The notes beneath the pieces were generated by a model, which did no database searches, was not told the DNA's origin, and was given only the letters and a program-made list of their open reading frames with translations. DNA of 64,000 bases from an uncultured Mycoplasmatota bacterium (GTDB taxonomy: Bacteria; Bacillota_I; Bacilli_A; RF39; UBA660). The stretch lies in the NCBI GenBank assembly GCA_947302655.1, contig CAMYVW010000001.1:1-64000 (forward strand), in the 5' to 3' direction. The translations under genes were made by a program, and so were the position numbers. The number at the start of each line of letters is the position of its first letter. Position 1 is the stretch's first letter. Below, one piece after another: positions 24,797-33,067 of the stretch.

Positions 24797-26326
24797 ATGA
24801 AAGGTAAAATAATCTCATTTCTTATTGTTGCAATTATATCTGTAGGTTTATTTTTATCATATTTTATTGATAAAAACTATAATAAAGCCAATAAGGTATA
24901 TAAAATATATTTAAATGGTACAAAAATAGGTTTATTAAAAGATGATAACGAACTATATGATTTAATTAATGAAAAACAATTAGAAATAAAAGAAAAATAT
25001 AATGTTGATAAGGTATATCCACCTAATGGATTTAATATTATAAAATCATATACATATGATGATAAAGTTAATGATGTTGATGAAATATACAAACAAATCG
25101 AGGATGTTGATAACTTTACAATTAAAGGATACACAATAACATTTCATAAAAAAGGTGAAGAAACACAAAGTCAAGGTAATGATGTTGGTGATGATTTAAA
25201 TGAAGTTGTATATGATTCATCGGAAGATATTGTTGTTAATGTATTAGATAAAGATGTATTTGAAGAAGCACTTCTTAACTTCGTATATTCATTTGTTGGA
25301 GAAGAAAACTACAAAAATTATATTAATAATACACAAAGCGAAATTAAAGATGTTGGTAAAATTATTCAAAATCTATATTTTAAAGAACAAATAACAATTA
25401 AAGAAAATTTAATCAGTGTAAAAGAAAAAATATATACTGATCCAAAAGAATTAAGTCAATATTTATTATTTGGTAGTGATAAATCAGAAGAACCATATGT
25501 TGTAAAACAAGGTGATACAATCGCATCAGTATCAGATAAACATAAACTTAATACACAAGAGTTTTTAATTGCAAATCCAAAATATCGAAATGAGGATAGC
25601 TTACTTACAATAGGTGATAGTGTATCTATAGCACTTATTAAACCTGTAATTTCAATAGTAGCAGAAATGTATTCTGTAGAAGACGTAGAACAATATTTTG
25701 AAAAACAAGTTGTATATGATGATTCAAAACCATCATCATATTCTAAAGTTACTCAATCAGGAATAAATGGTATAACAAGACTTACTCAAACATATCAAGC
25801 AGTAAACGGAGAGGAAGGTCAAGGTACCGTTATTAACAAGGAAATTATAAGAGAAAAAGTTAATCAGATTACAACAAAAGGTAAAAAACCAGAATATATT
25901 TATGGAAACTTTGTTGATACAGGTGGAACATGGGCTTGGCCAACAAATAGTGGTTATAAGATCACAAGTTATTTTGCATGGCGTTGGGGAAAAATGCATG
26001 AAGGAATAGATATTGCATACTTACCTAAAAATTCTCCAATATATGCTGCTGGACCTGGAGTTGTAACTGCAGCTCAAACAGGAACAGGAAGCTTCTGGTC
26101 AGCTGGTAAATACGTTATTATTAAACATGACAATAATATATATACTTTATATGCCCACTTAAATGCTATTAGTGTATATCCAGGTCAAACAGTCACAAAA
26201 GGAACTGTTATAGGTGGTATGGGAGAAACTGGTTTTGCAACTGGTGTCCATCTTCACTTCTCAGTTTTCTATGGTGAACCATATCACGGTGGAAGAGTGT
26301 TTAACCCACTTAGTTTATATCGATAA
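24797..26326 (+). CDS. Membrane-anchored M23 metallopeptidase with LysM and G5 domains
   Basis: 509 residues: one N-terminal span (about residues 5-23), an outer region, LysM (YVVKQGDTIASVSDKHKLNT, about 233-278) for peptidoglycan binding, a G5 domain (about 297-360; QYFEKQVVYDDS and GITRLTQTYQAVNGEEG), and an M23 endopeptidase (about 380-509) with the HEGID ligand pair and HLHF. It would cut peptide cross-bridges in the wall. It stands between dnaB and walJ, where Bacilli carry wall-regulation genes (walRKHIJ); no WalRK is seen. Overlaps walJ by one base (TAATG). Confidence 0.92.
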   Translation: MKGKIISFLIVAIISVGLFLSYFIDKNYNKANKVYKIYLNGTKIGLLKDDNELYDLINEKQLEIKEKYNVDKVYPPNGFNIIKSYTYDDKVNDVDEIYKQIEDVDNFTIKGYTITFHKKGEETQSQGNDVGDDLNEVVYDSSEDIVVNVLDKDVFEEALLNFVYSFVGEENYKNYINNTQSEIKDVGKIIQNLYFKEQITIKENLISVKEKIYTDPKELSQYLLFGSDKSEEPYVVKQGDTIASVSDKHKLNTQEFLIANPKYRNEDSLLTIGDSVSIALIKPVISIVAEMYSVEDVEQYFEKQVVYDDSKPSSYSKVTQSGINGITRLTQTYQAVNGEEGQGTVINKEIIREKVNQITTKGKKPEYIYGNFVDTGGTWAWPTNSGYKITSYFAWRWGKMHEGIDIAYLPKNSPIYAAGPGVVTAAQTGTGSFWSAGKYVIIKHDNNIYTLYAHLNAISVYPGQTVTKGTVIGGMGETGFATGVHLHFSVFYGEPYHGGRVFNPLSLYR

Positions 26327-27093
26327 TGAAAACATGTGTCTTATCAAGTGGATCTAAAGGTAACATTACTTATGTTGAAACTTCAACAAATAAGTATTTC
26401 CTTGATTTAGGTCGTAATAAAAAATATGTTCTAGAAAAATTAAATGAAATTGGAGTTAAACCTACTGAAATAAATTATATATTAATTAGTCATAGCCATG
26501 ATGATCATATATCTGGCCTTGAAACATTCATTAAAAGTTATCACACACCAGTTCTAGTAACAACTGATATGTTAAAAAACATTCCGTTTTTAAAATCATA
26601 TGAAAACCTTATTATCTATAATGAAGATAATATAAACATTGGTGAAGATTTGATTGAAACAATCAAATCTTCACATGATTCTAATGATGCTAGAAATTTT
26701 ATAATATATGATGGAAAAAAGTCATTATGTTATATAACTGATACTGGATATATTAATCAAAAATATTTTAAAAAATTAAGTAACCATGATATATATTTGT
26801 TTGAAAGTAATCATGATGTTGAAATGTTAACAAATGGACCATATCCATCATGGTTAAAAGCAAGAGTTTTAAGTGATAAAGGCCACTTATCAAATATAGC
26901 TGCAGGAGTTTATTTATCAAAATTTATAGGAGACAAAACTAAACGTATTATATTAATACATTTAAGTGAAACTAATAATAGACCTGAACTTGCTTACAAT
27001 ACAACATTGGAAACTTTTGCTGAATATGAAGTTAAATTTAAAAATGTTATTTGTGCATCACAAAATGAAATAAGTGAAGTGATTGAAATATGA
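26326..27093 (+). CDS. walJ: MBL-fold metallohydrolase WalJ/YycJ
   Basis: 255 residues. SSGSKGNITYVET opens the metallo-beta-lactamase fold; the metal motif HSHDDH is at residues 56-61, followed by the DTGY and HLS ligand motifs. The Bacillus homologue is a nuclease-like protein linked to coordination of division and replication. It ends with TGA, one of the direct signs that UGA is stop here, and overlaps rlmH by 4 bases (ATGA). Confidence 0.9.
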   Translation: MKTCVLSSGSKGNITYVETSTNKYFLDLGRNKKYVLEKLNEIGVKPTEINYILISHSHDDHISGLETFIKSYHTPVLVTTDMLKNIPFLKSYENLIIYNEDNINIGEDLIETIKSSHDSNDARNFIIYDGKKSLCYITDTGYINQKYFKKLSNHDIYLFESNHDVEMLTNGPYPSWLKARVLSDKGHLSNIAAGVYLSKFIGDKTKRIILIHLSETNNRPELAYNTTLETFAEYEVKFKNVICASQNEISEVIEI

Positions 27094-27527
27094 TAGAAGT
27101 AATATGTTTTGGAAAAATAAAAGAACAATATTTAAAAGATATGATTGAAGATTATAAAAAGAGAATATCTAAATATTTAAAATTTCAAATAACAGAGCTA
27201 CCAGATAATGACAATATTAAAATAGAAGAAGAACTATTAAAAAAACACATAGATAATAAAAGTTATAAAATACTTTTAGATATAAAAGGAAATAAATTAG
27301 ATAGTATTGGTTTATCAAGTATGATTAGTAAAAGCTTTATTAGTTATCCAAAAATAACATTTATAATTGGTGGTTCAAACGGGGTTACAGATGAAGTTAA
27401 AAATATGGCTGATTATAGATTATCTTTTTCTGATATGACATTTCCTCATGGTTTATTTAGGGGTATTCTTCTTGAACAAATATATCGAAGTTTAAAGATT
27501 AATAATAATGAATCATATCATAAATAA
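27090..27527 (+). CDS. rlmH: 23S rRNA pseudouridine-1915 N3-methyltransferase
   Basis: A 145-residue SPOUT methyltransferase acting on the assembled 70S ribosome. MIEVICFGKIKEQYLKDMI and the knotted SAM site FIIGGSNGVTDEV, then SFSDMTFPHGLFRGILLEQI with a C-terminal His/Tyr tail (ESYHK) are diagnostic. Neighbour of walJ as in Bacilli. Confidence 0.96.
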   Translation: MIEVICFGKIKEQYLKDMIEDYKKRISKYLKFQITELPDNDNIKIEEELLKKHIDNKSYKILLDIKGNKLDSIGLSSMISKSFISYPKITFIIGGSNGVTDEVKNMADYRLSFSDMTFPHGLFRGILLEQIYRSLKINNNESYHK

Positions 27528-27537
27528 GATAAAATAT

Positions 27538-27566
27538 TTGACAATATTAAACATTTGTAATATTTT
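27538..27566 (+). promoter_or_regulatory. Promoter of the trpS T-box transcript (TTGACA-17-TATTTT)
   Basis: A perfect TTGACA, 17-base spacer and a weak TATTTT. The predicted transcript start is near 27573, directly before the leader hairpin. Confidence 0.6.
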
Positions 27567-27572
27567 ATAGGT

Positions 27573-27833
27573 AGATATATTTTATATCTACCGCAAATAA
27601 ATCACTGATTTAGAGTAGTAATTACTAATTTGGTATTTTTAGAGAGAAATACATTTAGGTGAAAGTATTTTAAATATTAAAGTAATGAATGGACTAATGA
27701 GAGCTTTTCAGAAAATATAGTATGAAAAGACGGTTTTCTACCGTTATAAAGAACGTATATGATAGTATATGAAATTTGGTGGCATTAAAAATAAGTGTGT
27801 AAACTTATCCGAGTTTTATGGATAAGTTTTTTT
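27573..27833 (+). promoter_or_regulatory. Tryptophan T-box riboswitch controlling trpS
   Basis: The leader between rlmH and trpS has T-box parts in order: a 5' hairpin (GGTAGATATA/TATATCTACC), Stem I with AGAGAG and GGTGAAAG features near 27642-27665, the specifier TGG (Trp codon) at 27690-27692 in GAATGGACTA, and the T-box core TTTGGTGGCA at 27775-27784. Its TGGC would pair with the GCCA end of uncharged tRNA-Trp (discriminator G). The terminator AAACTTATCC/GGATAAGTTT plus T-run is at 27801-27833. Uncharged tRNA-Trp should stabilise the antiterminator and turn trpS on. The core lacks the usual ACCGCG continuation. Confidence 0.88.
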
Positions 27834-27919
27834 ATTTTAATATAAAAATATACTATACTAGAAGTGATGGAGTATATATATCTAAAAAATTAATTAATGT
27901 TAATGAAAGGAAAGTATTT

Positions 27920-28912
27920 ATGGAGGAAAAGAAGAAAACATTAACTGGGCTTCAACCTACAGGTGTTATTCACCTAGGAAATTATATTGGAGCAATAAAA
28001 CAGATGGTTGAGTATCAAGACAAGTATGATTCATATATATTTGTTGCTGACTTACACTCAATAACTGTCCCTCAAGACAAAGATACACTATCAAAAAAAT
28101 GTCGTGATTTGATAGCTCTTTATCTTGCATGTGGTATAGATCCAAATAAAAATACTATTTTTATTCAATCAGAAAATCTATACCATGCAAATCTTGCTTG
28201 GATGCTTGAGTGTAATACATACTTTGGGGAATTATCAAGAATGCATCAATTTAAAGAAAAAAGCAAAAAGAATGAAAATTTTACAGTTGGTTTATTAACA
28301 TATCCTGTTTTAATGGCTGCTGATATTCTTTTATATGACACAGATTATGTACCAGTTGGTATTGACCAAAAACAACATGTAGAAATTGCAAGAGACATTG
28401 CAATAAGATTTAATAATAAGTTTGGTCAAACATTTACTGTGCCAGAACCAATTATTAAAGAATCTGGTACCAAGATTACTGACTTAGTAGATCCAACTAA
28501 AAAAATGAGTAAATCAAGTGATAATCCTAAAGGTGTTATTACACTGCTAGATGACTTAGATGTCGCTAGAAAGAAAATTATGGGTGCAACAACAGATAGT
28601 GAAACTGTAGTTAGATTTGATCCAGAAAATAAACCTGGTATATCAAATTTAATAAATATATATGTTTCATTAACTGGTAAAACCATTAAAGAAACCGAGG
28701 AAGAATTTGAAGGATGCAACTATGGAACATTTAAAACAAAGGTTGCTGATGTTGTTGTAGAACTACTAAAAAATATTCAAGAAAAATATAATCAAATCGT
28801 TTCTTCAAGTGAACTTGACAAAATTCTTGATGAAGGAAGAAATAAAACTACAGAAATTGCCAAAGCTAAATTTGAAAAAGTAAAGGAAAAAATGGGCTTT
28901 AAAAGAAATTAG
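27920..28912 (+). CDS. trpS: Tryptophanyl-tRNA synthetase
   Basis: A 330-residue class I synthetase, normal length. GLQPTGVIHLGNYIGA contains the HIGH-type motif (HLGN), and KKMSKSSDN is the KMSKS loop. ATG 27920 with AAAGG at 27906-27910 is the start; a longer in-frame reading from 27818 would begin inside the T-box terminator. Expression should rise when tRNA-Trp is uncharged. Confidence 0.97.
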   Translation: MEEKKKTLTGLQPTGVIHLGNYIGAIKQMVEYQDKYDSYIFVADLHSITVPQDKDTLSKKCRDLIALYLACGIDPNKNTIFIQSENLYHANLAWMLECNTYFGELSRMHQFKEKSKKNENFTVGLLTYPVLMAADILLYDTDYVPVGIDQKQHVEIARDIAIRFNNKFGQTFTVPEPIIKESGTKITDLVDPTKKMSKSSDNPKGVITLLDDLDVARKKIMGATTDSETVVRFDPENKPGISNLINIYVSLTGKTIKETEEEFEGCNYGTFKTKVADVVVELLKNIQEKYNQIVSSSELDKILDEGRNKTTEIAKAKFEKVKEKMGFKRN

Positions 28913-28928
28913 TCGGAGGTGATTTAAC

Positions 28929-29714
28929 ATGATATTAGAAGAATTTGATGAATCAAAAACAGCTATTTTTAACCCTAGCACTGTTAGAAAGATAAATAAT
29001 GAAATGCCAAAAATAGCTGTATCTTGTTTTAGTTCTGAACTGTTAAATAGATTAGTTGAAATATTTCATGGAGTAGAAATTGATAAAACACGTAATGCAA
29101 ATGGATATTTTCCTATATATAAAATAAATTATAAAGGAACAGATATTGCATTATTTACTTCGTGTGTTACAGCGCCTGCTGTAGTAGCTGAATATGAAGA
29201 AGTATATGCCTTAGGTGTTGAAAAAATAATTGTTTTTGGAACTTGTGGAGTTCTTGACAGAACGATTGATGATTTAGCTATAATTATTCCAACATCTGCT
29301 ATTAGAGATGAGGGAACTAGTTATCACTACTGTTCATCATCTGATGAGATTTCCACAAATCCAAGATATGTAGATGAATTTATTGAGTTATTAAAAGAGC
29401 ATAACTATAGCTACACACTTGGAAAAACATGGACAATTGATGCCATATATAGGGAAACTAGAAAGAAAATTGAAAGAAGAAAAGAACAAGGCTGCATCTG
29501 CGTTGAAATGGAATCATCAGCCATATTTGCGCTTGCAAATTTTAGGGGAAAAGAGGCCTTTCAGTTTTTCTATGCTGCTGATAATCTTGATGGTGCAGAG
29601 TGGGATTCAAGAAGTTTGCTTAAAAATGATATTATAAATGAAACAGAAAAAATTGGTTTATTAGCCATTAACTTTGCTGACAAGATAAGTAAATTACAAA
29701 AATCTAGAAGATAA
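28929..29714 (+). CDS. Nucleoside phosphorylase (uridine/purine phosphorylase family)
   Basis: 261 residues of the PNP/UDP phosphorylase fold: IIVFGTCGVLDR (phosphate/nucleoside loop), RDEGTSYHY, and the nucleoside-binding VEMESSAIFALANFRG. It cleaves a nucleoside with phosphate to base and ribose-1-phosphate. VEMES is typical of uridine phosphorylase-type enzymes, but substrate is not certain. Preceded by GGAGGTGAT. Confidence 0.88.
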   Translation: MILEEFDESKTAIFNPSTVRKINNEMPKIAVSCFSSELLNRLVEIFHGVEIDKTRNANGYFPIYKINYKGTDIALFTSCVTAPAVVAEYEEVYALGVEKIIVFGTCGVLDRTIDDLAIIIPTSAIRDEGTSYHYCSSSDEISTNPRYVDEFIELLKEHNYSYTLGKTWTIDAIYRETRKKIERRKEQGCICVEMESSAIFALANFRGKEAFQFFYAADNLDGAEWDSRSLLKNDIINETEKIGLLAINFADKISKLQKSRR

Positions 29715-29731
29715 GAAAAGATGGTGATATC

Positions 29732-30394
29732 ATGATTCTTAATGATGATTGGTTAAACATAATTAAATCTAATGCTAAAATATATGATCACTTTGAACAT
29801 GTTATTAAAAAAATAGATAATGAATACAAAAAAGAATGTATTTATCCTAAAAAAGAAGCCATATTTAAAGCATTTAATCTTACAAGGTTTGATAAACTTA
29901 AAGTTGTATTGATAGGGCAAGACCCTTATCATGGTGAAAACGAAGCTAATGGACTTGCTTTCTCGTTAAATAGAAACGTTAAAATTACACCATCACTTAG
30001 AAATATATTTAAAGAATTAGAAGATGATGTTGGAATTAAAAGAACAAATACAGATTTATCAGGATGGGCAAAGCAAGGAATATTATTATTAAATAATATT
30101 TTAACAGTAGAAAAAGATAAACCATTATCTCATAAAAATATAGGTTGGCAAGCTATCACTGATTATTATATTAAGTATATTAGTGATAAGAAAGATAACA
30201 TTGTATTTATTTTATGGGGAAATGAATCTCAAAAAAAGTTATCATTAATTGATGAAAAGAAACACTACGTAATAAAATCTGCACACCCATCTCCGCTTTC
30301 AGCATCAAGAGGTTTCTTTGGTAGTAAGCCATTTTCTAAAACAAATAAATATCTTAAAAAAAATAACCAATCAGTGATTGATTGGTCATTATAA
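29732..30394 (+). CDS. ung: Uracil-DNA glycosylase
   Basis: A 220-residue family-1 UDG that removes uracil from DNA. The water-activating loop GQDPYHGENEANGLAFS and the leucine loop HPSPLSASRGFFG are both present. It converges with the LemA-like gene; the palindrome TTATAA at 30389-30394 gives both genes their TAA stop. Near ung and gerQ, the Bacillus ywd region shows similar neighbours. Confidence 0.97.
   Translation: MILNDDWLNIIKSNAKIYDHFEHVIKKIDNEYKKECIYPKKEAIFKAFNLTRFDKLKVVLIGQDPYHGENEANGLAFSLNRNVKITPSLRNIFKELEDDVGIKRTNTDLSGWAKQGILLLNNILTVEKDKPLSHKNIGWQAITDYYIKYISDKKDNIVFILWGNESQKKLSLIDEKKHYVIKSAHPSPLSASRGFFGSKPFSKTNKYLKKNNQSVIDWSL
30356..30386 (-). terminator. Minus-strand terminator of the LemA-like gene, inside the 3' end of ung
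   Basis: Read on the minus strand: ACCAATCA-ATCAC-TGATTGGT followed by TA and eight T residues. It lies wholly within ung coding sequence. Confidence 0.8.
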
Positions 30395-30925
30395 CTCTTC
30401 GTTTAATTTACTAATTGTATCATTAGTTTGATACAATTTTTTAATTTTAATTTTACTTAATTTTGCAACTAAACTAGTTGGAAATTTAACATAATTGACT
30501 GATAATTCGGTCATATATTTATTAAAGTAAGTTTTATAAGCATCTAATTTCTCATCTATTTCGTTTAATTCTTTTATTTGTGATTTAATATTTTTATTTG
30601 TTGATAATTTTGTATAATCACTTATTAAATTTTTAACAGTGTTTGTATATTCAGACAACTTTTCATCTTTTTCTTCATTTGATAAATCTTGATCTTTTAC
30701 TTTATTAACATCAACTAAATAGTCTTTCTTTGCATGAAGTGTTTTTTTAATTGATGTATTTAATTTGATAAGTAGTTTTTGCTTATTATCAAGACATTTT
30801 TTAATCAAATCATCTGAATACTTCGTTTTACTAAACAAGTAGTTAATCTTATTATATAAAACAAAGAAAATTAAACTAAGAACGCCGAGTAAAACAATAA
30901 TTAATAAAAGTATAATTAATTTCAT
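30389..30925 (-). CDS. LemA-like membrane-anchored helical protein
   Basis: 178 residues: an N-terminal span (about residues 2-22) followed by YNKINYLFSK and a long four-helix-like region; the end FPTSLVAKLSKIKIKKLYQ matches the LemA-family closing segment (FP..L.A). The outward topology fits LemA proteins, whose function is not settled. The usual second motif (VDxAWSQID) is not clear, so it is a divergent member. Its stop is shared with ung on the other strand. Confidence 0.7.
   Translation of the reverse strand: MKLIILLLIIVLLGVLSLIFFVLYNKINYLFSKTKYSDDLIKKCLDNKQKLLIKLNTSIKKTLHAKKDYLVDVNKVKDQDLSNEEKDEKLSEYTNTVKNLISDYTKLSTNKNIKSQIKELNEIDEKLDAYKTYFNKYMTELSVNYVKFPTSLVAKLSKIKIKKLYQTNDTISKLNEEL
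30413..30442 (+). terminator. Plus-strand terminator of ung, inside the 3' end of the LemA-like gene
   Basis: Perfect 10-bp stem AATTGTATCA / TGATACAATT with a 6-base loop, then T residues. It lies wholly within the coding sequence of the convergent gene, 19 bases past the ung stop. Confidence 0.85.
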
Positions 30926-30993
30926 ATATCTTCACCATAAAGATATTATAGCAACTTTTCATCCATTTTAGTAGTAAAAATTTTTATAAAGTT

Positions 30994-31344
30994 TTAATTT
31001 TTTAAATAAGGATTAACATAATTTATTTTTTCTTCAAATTCAACATAGTTTAAATATATCATTCTAATAAGGTACCATGCACCAGTATTGACATCTCTAA
31101 TAATTAAGTGATCTCTTCCTGCTTGCTCTATAACTCCGTCATATATTTTATTTTGCCATGCTGATGAATCTGGATATGATACATACGCTTTTACCTTTTT
31201 ACTCTTATTTAATCTGAGAATATTTTCAATTAAACTTTGTTCCATTGGTAGAGATTCTTCAGCCGAAATATTTCCAGGTGGTGTTACCATACCTTGATTA
31301 ATATTACTTGGAAACGAAGGGTTTTGATAGAAACTTCCGTTCAT
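30994..31344 (-). CDS. gerQ: GerQ-like spore coat protein
   Basis: 116 residues: a Pro/Asn-rich front (NPSFPSNINQGMVTPPGN) then the GerQ core YIENILRLN-type (SLIENILRLNKSKKVKAYVS), GVIEQAGRDHLIIRDVNTGA and YLNYVEFEEKINYV. In Bacillus GerQ is cross-linked into the inner spore coat and needed for germination through CwlJ. AGAGGTG on the minus strand precedes the ATG. Together with spo0A this points to spore formation. No cwlJ is present in the window. Confidence 0.85.
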   Translation of the reverse strand: MNGSFYQNPSFPSNINQGMVTPPGNISAEESLPMEQSLIENILRLNKSKKVKAYVSYPDSSAWQNKIYDGVIEQAGRDHLIIRDVNTGAWYLIRMIYLNYVEFEEKINYVNPYLKN

Positions 31345-31441
31345 TATATTTTCACCTCTATTAAATATATGTTTCTATATAATAAAAATTGATTAAATGA
31401 CAAAAATTAAGTATACTTATGTATAGTAGGTGAGAAGCTAA

Positions 31442-32323
31442 ATGAAAACTAAAAAAAGTAAAAGACAAAGTTTAATTATAGAACTATCACTATTAATTTT
31501 AGGTGTATTTATAGTTTCAGTTACATATAACACACTAATAATACCTAATGATATAGTTGTAGGTGGTACAACAGGTATTGGTATTATATTTAACAAGTTG
31601 TTTGGTTGGAATATTAAATTATTTGTTTTAATATCTGGAATAATACTTTTATTTATTAGTTTTATTTTCTTAGGTTATAAAAAAACAGGAAGAACTATTA
31701 TAGGTACGCTTTTATATCCTTTAATGCTAGCTATTACATTGCCTCTTTCTGAATATTTAGCTCCTTATTTAAAATTTGATGATTTTATTGTAATCATCAT
31801 ATTAAGTGGTACATTTTTAGGTTTAGGATTTGGACTTATATATAAAGCTAGATTTACCACTGGTGGTATAGATGTTGTAATGCAACTTATCAACAAATAT
31901 CTTAAAGTACCAGAAGGAAAAGCATCCAAGATTGCTAATATGGCAGTTGTTCTTGTAGCTCTTCCAGTTAACGGTATTAAGTCAGTTGTATATTCTGCGA
32001 TTACTCTTATTTATGAAGAAATTGTAACTAATAAAATTACAATAGGAATATCAGATAGTAAAGTGTTCTTTGTATATACAAGAAGAATAGACGATATTCG
32101 CGATGCCCTTGTTAGAAACGGTAAAGTAGGGTTTACTATTATTCCAACAGTAGGAGGTTATTCACACTATAAAGGTGAAATGCTTATGTGTGTAATATCA
32201 ACAAGTAATTATTATGCATTTAAACAAATTGTTCTTGATATAGACCCTAATGCATTCTTTGTTATTAATGATGTTTATGAAGTAAATGGAGGATACAAAA
32301 GACAACATTTACCATTTTTATAG
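31442..32323 (+). CDS. YitT-family membrane protein with DUF2179 domain
   Basis: 293 residues: about five to six spans (from LIIELSLLILGVFIVSVTYN to about residue 185) with conserved VGGTTGIGII and FTTGGIDVVMQ, then a cytosolic DUF2179 domain (KVFFVYTRRIDDIRDALVRN through INDVYEVNGGY). Function in the family is unknown, perhaps transport. GGTGAG upstream of ATG. Divergent from gerQ, with a 97-base shared upstream region. Confidence 0.88.
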   Translation: MKTKKSKRQSLIIELSLLILGVFIVSVTYNTLIIPNDIVVGGTTGIGIIFNKLFGWNIKLFVLISGIILLFISFIFLGYKKTGRTIIGTLLYPLMLAITLPLSEYLAPYLKFDDFIVIIILSGTFLGLGFGLIYKARFTTGGIDVVMQLINKYLKVPEGKASKIANMAVVLVALPVNGIKSVVYSAITLIYEEIVTNKITIGISDSKVFFVYTRRIDDIRDALVRNGKVGFTIIPTVGGYSHYKGEMLMCVISTSNYYAFKQIVLDIDPNAFFVINDVYEVNGGYKRQHLPFL

Positions 32324-32334
32324 TAAAAAAATAA

Positions 32335-32343
32335 TGATATAAT
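32335..32343 (+). promoter_or_regulatory. Extended -10 (TGATATAAT) of the ftsEX operon
   Basis: A perfect extended -10 box 12 bases after the yitT stop and 23 bases before ftsE. Confidence 0.5.
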
Positions 32344-32365
32344 TGAAAAGTAGTGGTGATATAAA

Positions 32366-33067
32366 ATGAAGTTGATAGAACTTAAGAATATATATAAAAC
32401 ATATCCAAATGGAGTAACTGCTTTGGCAGATGTTAATCTTGAAATAGCTAAAGGAGAGTTTGTATTTATAATTGGACCAACAGGATGTGGAAAATCAACA
32501 TTAATGAAACTTCTTTATCGTGAAGAAAAACCAACTAAAGGAAACGTATTAGTTGGAGGTATAAAAGTTGAAAGGTTAAGAAATAGGAAAGTATATAAGT
32601 TAAGAAAAAAAATAGGAGTAATATTTCAAAATTATCGCCTACTTCCTAAAAAGACCGTTTATGAAAATGTTGCATTCCCACTTAGTTCAAATGGTATAAA
32701 AGATAGTGAAATAAGACCCAAAGTCTTAAAAGCATTAGATCGTGTTGGTTTAAAAGAAAAAATTAAATCTTTTCCAGATGAACTTTCTGGTGGTGAACAA
32801 CAAAGAGTATGTATAGCAAGAGCAATTGTCAATGAACCTAAATTACTTTTATGTGATGAACCAACAGGAAACCTTGATCCTAAAGTATCAAAAGAAATTA
32901 TGGATTTAATTGAATCAATTAATAAGAAGTTAGGTACTACAATTATAATGGTTACTCATGATGCTCAAATTGTTAATCGTATGAAAAAAAGAGTTATTTC
33001 AATAGATAATGGTGTTATTACAAAAGACATATTGAAAGGAAAGTATAAAGAAAATGAGAGCAATTAG
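32366..33067 (+). CDS. ftsE: Cell division ATP-binding protein FtsE
   Basis: 233-residue ABC ATPase: Walker A GPTGCGKST at about residues 38-46, Q-loop FQNYRLLPK, signature LSGGEQQRV, and Walker B LLLCDEPTGNLD. With FtsX it drives a wall hydrolase rather than transport. Overlaps ftsX by 14 bases. Confidence 0.96.
   Translation: MKLIELKNIYKTYPNGVTALADVNLEIAKGEFVFIIGPTGCGKSTLMKLLYREEKPTKGNVLVGGIKVERLRNRKVYKLRKKIGVIFQNYRLLPKKTVYENVAFPLSSNGIKDSEIRPKVLKALDRVGLKEKIKSFPDELSGGEQQRVCIARAIVNEPKLLLCDEPTGNLDPKVSKEIMDLIESINKKLGTTIIMVTHDAQIVNRMKKRVISIDNGVITKDILKGKYKENESN

Noticed and set aside
27818-27919. Extended N-terminus of trpS
   Set aside because: This extra segment starts inside the T-box terminator and has no family similarity. 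The ribosome site fits ATG 27920.
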